Shown: in pieces, positions 24,131-27,187 of the stretch
Layout: each line of letters begins with the position of its first letter
Position numbering within the stretch: position 1 is the stretch's first letter
Assembly (NCBI GenBank): GCA_003521815.1
Contig: DPHE01000081.1
Coordinates: 13,793 to 40,979, forward strand
Source: Colwellia sp.
Lineage (GTDB): Bacteria; Pseudomonadota; Gammaproteobacteria; Enterobacterales; Alteromonadaceae
Direction of reading: 5' to 3'
Length of the DNA: 27,187 bases
Notes under the pieces: generated by a model
The model's database searches: none
What the model was told of the DNA's origin: nothing
What the model saw: the letters and a program-made list of their open reading frames with translations, nothing else
Translations under genes and position numbers: made by a program

Positions 24131-25465
24131 TCAATTAATTTGATATTGCTTTTTTACTTCTTTAATGGCTTGGAAGCGTGCTTTTGCTATTGCTTCTTTT
24201 ATCGCTATTCCTTGCAGACCTTGCTCAACAAATGGTTTCGCATTGACTTGCGTTGCTGCTTGCGCAGCAGCTTTTAAGTATTGTTCCTGTGGATAAGGTT
24301 TATGTTCAAAACCAAGACGACCTAGAAAATCACTTTTACAGGCAATAAGGAAGTCATCAAATTCTTGAGGTTTACGCCAAACATCTAACTGGTTAAAAAT
24401 TCGGAGTAAAGTGCTCGCTTTTAATTGAAAAGCTTTATGACAATGCAAGTGATGCTCACATACTTTTAAGGCTAATTGCTTGCAGTAATTGGGTACTTTG
24501 AGTTGTTTTGAAATCTTCTCGACTAAGGGAAGGCCAGACTTTTCATGGCCCCGATGACTCGGCCACTGCTCGCTGATGGTTAATCCTTTACCAAGGTCGT
24601 GACATAAGGCAGCAAAGCGAATAGCGGTTTTATTTTTATGATTAGGAGTGAGTAAAACAGCTTGGTGTAATACCATCATGGTATGAATACCACTACAAAT
24701 TTCAGGATGCCATTGTGCTGGATTAGGAACTCCCCATAAGACATCAAGTTCAGGCCAAAGTGCTTTTAGTGCCTGACATTGGTGCAATACTTCAAAGAAT
24801 ATTTCAGGATGTTGTGCGTTACCATACTTGCCATTTTCTTCAGCACTTTCATTATCATAGCCTTCAGACAGGGCGCGATGCATTTCTTGCCAAATGCGCT
24901 CTGCGCTTAACGTGGCTAGTTCACCGCTTTCACTAATTTTTGTCATTAAGGTGAGTGTTTCAGCGGCAATGGTAAAGCCATCGTTGTAATAACGGGCTGC
25001 GAAACGAGCGACACGTAATACTCTTAAGGGATCTTCAATGAAAGCGTCACTTACATGGCGTAATACTCTATTTTCTATATCTCGTTGGCCATGATAGGGA
25101 TCGATAATTGTACCGTTTTCACTCATTGCCATGGCATTAACGGAAAGATCGCGTCGTAACAAATCTTGTTCAATGGTTACATCGGGCGCAGCGTAACAAT
25201 TAAAGCCTGTGTAGCCTTGGCCTTGTTTACGTTCGGTGCGAGCTAACGCATATTCTTGTTTGGTTTTTGGGTGTAAAAAAACAGGAAAATCTTTGCCTAC
25301 TTGATGAAAGCCTAATAACAACATCTGTTCAACGGTTGCACCAACAACTAAATAGTCATTATCTTTGACTGGTCGATTTAATAGCTTGTCACGGACAGCT
25401 CCACCAACAAGGTAAAAATCGATAGTTGATGTATCTGTTGATAGGTGAATAGTGTTAGTTGACAA
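24131..25465 (-). CDS. cca: CCA-adding tRNA nucleotidyltransferase
   Basis: 444 residues (E. coli multifunctional CCA 412). It adds or repairs the 3' CCA of tRNAs in the cytoplasm. The nucleotidyltransferase motif YLVGGAVRDKLLNRPVKDND holds the metal-binding Asp35 and Asp37. RRDLSVNAMA, DPYHGQRDIENRVLRHV and EDPLRVLRVARFAARY are class II CCA-enzyme motifs. The C-terminal HD domain (AIRFAALCHDLGKG) marks the gammaproteobacterial multifunctional form with phosphohydrolase activity. Compared with E. coli, there is a roughly 15-residue N-terminal extension and an acidic insert (YDNESAEENGKYGNAQH) after RALSEG. The start is TTG with GAGGAA 5 bases upstream; no in-frame ATG precedes the catalytic motif. 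Confidence 0.96.
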   Translation of the reverse strand: MSTNTIHLSTDTSTIDFYLVGGAVRDKLLNRPVKDNDYLVVGATVEQMLLLGFHQVGKDFPVFLHPKTKQEYALARTERKQGQGYTGFNCYAAPDVTIEQDLLRRDLSVNAMAMSENGTIIDPYHGQRDIENRVLRHVSDAFIEDPLRVLRVARFAARYYNDGFTIAAETLTLMTKISESGELATLSAERIWQEMHRALSEGYDNESAEENGKYGNAQHPEIFFEVLHQCQALKALWPELDVLWGVPNPAQWHPEICSGIHTMMVLHQAVLLTPNHKNKTAIRFAALCHDLGKGLTISEQWPSHRGHEKSGLPLVEKISKQLKVPNYCKQLALKVCEHHLHCHKAFQLKASTLLRIFNQLDVWRKPQEFDDFLIACKSDFLGRLGFEHKPYPQEQYLKAAAQAATQVNAKPFVEQGLQGIAIKEAIAKARFQAIKEVKKQYQIN

Positions 25466-25470
25466 AAATA

Positions 25471-25476
25471 TTCCTC
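25471..25476 (-). promoter_or_regulatory. Ribosome-binding site supporting the TTG start of cca
   Basis: GAGGAA on the minus strand, 5 bases before TTG 25465. It is one of the strongest ribosome-binding sites in the window and fixes an otherwise unusual start codon. Confidence 0.65.
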
Positions 25477-25613
25477 AAGTGTGCGCTGAAATAAGTAAAG
25501 TTTATCACAACTTTTAATTCAGTATGAGCGTAATTCGTAGACATACCAACAGCAAAAGGTTAGTTTCATGAATGCAAATATTCTAATTTACCTTTGAGCA
25601 ATAGCATCGCTTT

Positions 25614-27187
25614 ATGTATACAAATTATTTTTCGTTAAGTGAATTACCCTTCTCAATAGCGCCAGATCCTAAATATTTATTTATGAGTGGTCGGCATCGT
25701 GAAGCGCTGACGCATTTAACCCATGGTTTGGGCGGCTCTAGTGTCAGTAGTAATGGTGGTTTTGTTCTGCTAACAGGTGAAGTGGGAACGGGAAAAACGA
25801 CCGTGAGCCGTTGTTTAATGGCTGATTTACCTGAAAATACACAATTAGCATTCATTTTGAATCCTACATTATCTAGCCAAGAATTACTGGCGACTATTTG
25901 TGATCAGCTAAAAATCCGTTATCGTAAAACAGGTGCTTCGTTAAAAACGTTAACGGATAAAATTTCTGAAAAATTACTGAAAAATCATGCTAATGATCTT
26001 AATACCTTATTAATTATTGATGAAGCACAGCACTTAGAACCAGAAGTATTAGAACAATTACGCCTGCTAACTAATTTAGAAACAAATACTAAAAAGCTAT
26101 TACAAATAATTCTTATTGGGCAACCAGAATTACAACAGTTATTGAGGCGCCGTGATTTACGACAATTAGCACAACGAATCACGGCTCGTTATCATTTATT
26201 ACCGCTAGATAAGCAAGAGTTAGCTTTGTACATAAAGCATCGATTATCAGTAGCAGACTGTCATAGAGCACTATTTAATAAAAGTGCTCTAGCCGCCATA
26301 CATAAATTGTCTCAGGGTATTCCAAGGTTAATTAACTTGATTTGTCACAGTGCCTTGATCGAGGCATACAATAGTAATAATGCTGTGGTTGATAAGAAAA
26401 TAGTTTATAAAGCAGCAAGTCATGCATTATGCGATGACTTTTTACCGCTTATTTGGTGGCAACATAAAAATATGAAAGTAGCTTTGGTTGTTAGTCTGTT
26501 AGTCGTGGTGTCGATGGCTGGATTTTGGTTTGGACAAAAAGAGCAACCGCTAGTGATTAATAGTGCTTTGCCAGAAAAAATAGTAGATAAAGCAACAGAA
26601 AAAGCAGTAGATAGAATAGCAGAAAAAGATAGTGAAATAATTCCTTCAATTAGTATAGAGCCACAGAATATACAACAATCAGGGTTAAGTCTTGAGGTAG
26701 AAGAAAAATCAATTACTTTGAATTCTAATCATAAAGCCATCGCGCCAACTCCAAAAGTTATTGTTAAAAAAGCGCCAGAACAAAAAATAATTTCAGCTAA
26801 GTTGAATACGATTGATACGTATGAAGCTAAAGTTGATGATAACTATCAAATTAAAGCCGTTGAAGGTGTTTCTGACGACTTATTAGCGCGTTTTCAAACT
26901 GCGATGGATGAAACTAACCAAGATCAGACTCTTCCATCACAGGAAGCTGAAGTCAGTGATATAGCAGACGGCGAAATTAAGCCATTAACACAAATGCCTG
27001 CATGGGTACAAAATGGTGTGCCGAGTCTACGTTTTGAACAGCACATTTACGCGTCGAACGGTCAAGGTTGGGTAAATGTAAATGGTAGAGATAGATATCA
27101 AGGAGATATGATCACGCCAGAGTTAGAACTGGAAGATATCTTGCCACAACAAGTTATTTTAATTTATCGTGGTGAAAAATTTAGCTT
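25614..27187 (+). CDS. gspA: GspA/ExeA-type AAA ATPase fused to a GspB domain (incomplete at window end)
   Basis: The frame is open from ATG 25614 to the window edge, giving 524 codons plus two bases. The start MYTNYFSLSELPFSIAPDPKY-type opening is typical of ExeA/GspA. The ATPase has Walker A GEVGTGKT (55-62), Walker B LLIIDEAQ (132-139), a sensor-like LIGQPEL (168-174) and GIPRLINLIC (235-244). One membrane helix lies at about 288-306. A charged, low-complexity linker covers about 310-460. The end (461-524: MPAWVQNGVPSLRFEQHIYA, then GWVNVNGRDRYQGD and PQQVILIYRGEKFS) matches the periplasmic C-terminal domain of GspB, and only a few residues should be missing. No peptidoglycan-binding domain of the usual ExeA kind is seen. 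GspA and GspB assist insertion of the type II secretion secretin through the cell wall. No clear ribosome-binding site is visible before the ATG; it diverges from cca. Confidence 0.9.
   Translation, partial: MYTNYFSLSELPFSIAPDPKYLFMSGRHREALTHLTHGLGGSSVSSNGGFVLLTGEVGTGKTTVSRCLMADLPENTQLAFILNPTLSSQELLATICDQLKIRYRKTGASLKTLTDKISEKLLKNHANDLNTLLIIDEAQHLEPEVLEQLRLLTNLETNTKKLLQIILIGQPELQQLLRRRDLRQLAQRITARYHLLPLDKQELALYIKHRLSVADCHRALFNKSALAAIHKLSQGIPRLINLICHSALIEAYNSNNAVVDKKIVYKAASHALCDDFLPLIWWQHKNMKVALVVSLLVVVSMAGFWFGQKEQPLVINSALPEKIVDKATEKAVDRIAEKDSEIIPSISIEPQNIQQSGLSLEVEEKSITLNSNHKAIAPTPKVIVKKAPEQKIISAKLNTIDTYEAKVDDNYQIKAVEGVSDDLLARFQTAMDETNQDQTLPSQEAEVSDIADGEIKPLTQMPAWVQNGVPSLRFEQHIYASNGQGWVNVNGRDRYQGDMITPELELEDILPQQVILIYRGEKFS

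Noticed and set aside
25625..25855. 76-residue antisense open frame at the start of the gspA/gspB fusion gene
   Set aside because: The plus-strand frame here carries Walker A and the ExeA opening; the antisense frame has no family resemblance.
1..27187. CRISPR arrays, tRNA or rRNA genes, insertion sequences, prophage or defence genes
   Set aside because: None seen: gaps are short and lack regular direct repeats, tRNA-like cloverleaf signatures or transposase motifs.

Overview
The window is AT-rich chromosomal DNA from a gammaproteobacterium, most likely a marine member of the Alteromonadales. A Colwellia-like (Colwelliaceae) source is my inference from gene content, gene order, low G+C and protein style; no marker gene here fixes the taxon. 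Almost all of it is conserved housekeeping sequence, packed into tightly spaced operons and dominated by cell-envelope biogenesis.

Layout. 1-104 is a non-coding edge. 105-6449 (+) holds yhdP, a nitrilase-family amidase and tldD. yjgA/darP (6519-7043, -) and pmbA/tldE (7140-8519, +) follow, so the two subunits of the TldD/TldE protease are split by one divergent gene. mgtE (8608-9966, -) is a Mg2+ channel/transporter. 10078-18188 is one long minus-strand block. In transcription order it reads yrbG, kdsD, kdsC, lptC, lptA, lptB, rpoN, hpf, ptsN, rapZ, npr: Kdo synthesis, LPS export, sigma-54, ribosome hibernation and the nitrogen-PTS/RapZ group. Divergent from it, 18533-23406 (+) carries mlaF, mlaE, mlaD, mlaC, mlaB, ibaG and murA: retrograde phospholipid transport, a BolA-like protein and the first committed step of peptidoglycan synthesis. 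This back-to-back arrangement matches the order known from E. coli and many other gammaproteobacteria. 23670-24122 is a decayed putA remnant. cca (24131-25465, -) follows, and the right edge is an incomplete gene (25614 to the end, +) that fuses a GspA/ExeA ATPase to a GspB domain.

How the genes fit together. YhdP and Mla move phospholipids between the membranes, probably in opposite directions. KdsD and KdsC make Kdo, and LptC, LptA and LptB carry finished LPS outward. MurA starts peptidoglycan synthesis, and GspA/GspB helps the type II secretin through the wall. RapZ and the nitrogen-PTS proteins are known regulators of amino-sugar supply in enterobacteria, which links them to the same envelope theme.

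Non-coding structure is limited. Two copies of a REP-like inverted repeat (CTTCGAC...CTCAG family) lie downstream of tldD and murA. A composite hairpin lies between pmbA and mgtE, and an AT-rich perfect hairpin between lptB and rpoN. The only gene-free stretch over 300 bases inside the window, apart from the putA-remnant area, is the 344-base yrbG/mlaF divergent region. I found no CRISPR array, tRNA, rRNA, insertion sequence or defence island, and no convincing new multi-gene system. The most unusual items are the GspA-GspB fusion, the putA remnant and the repeats.
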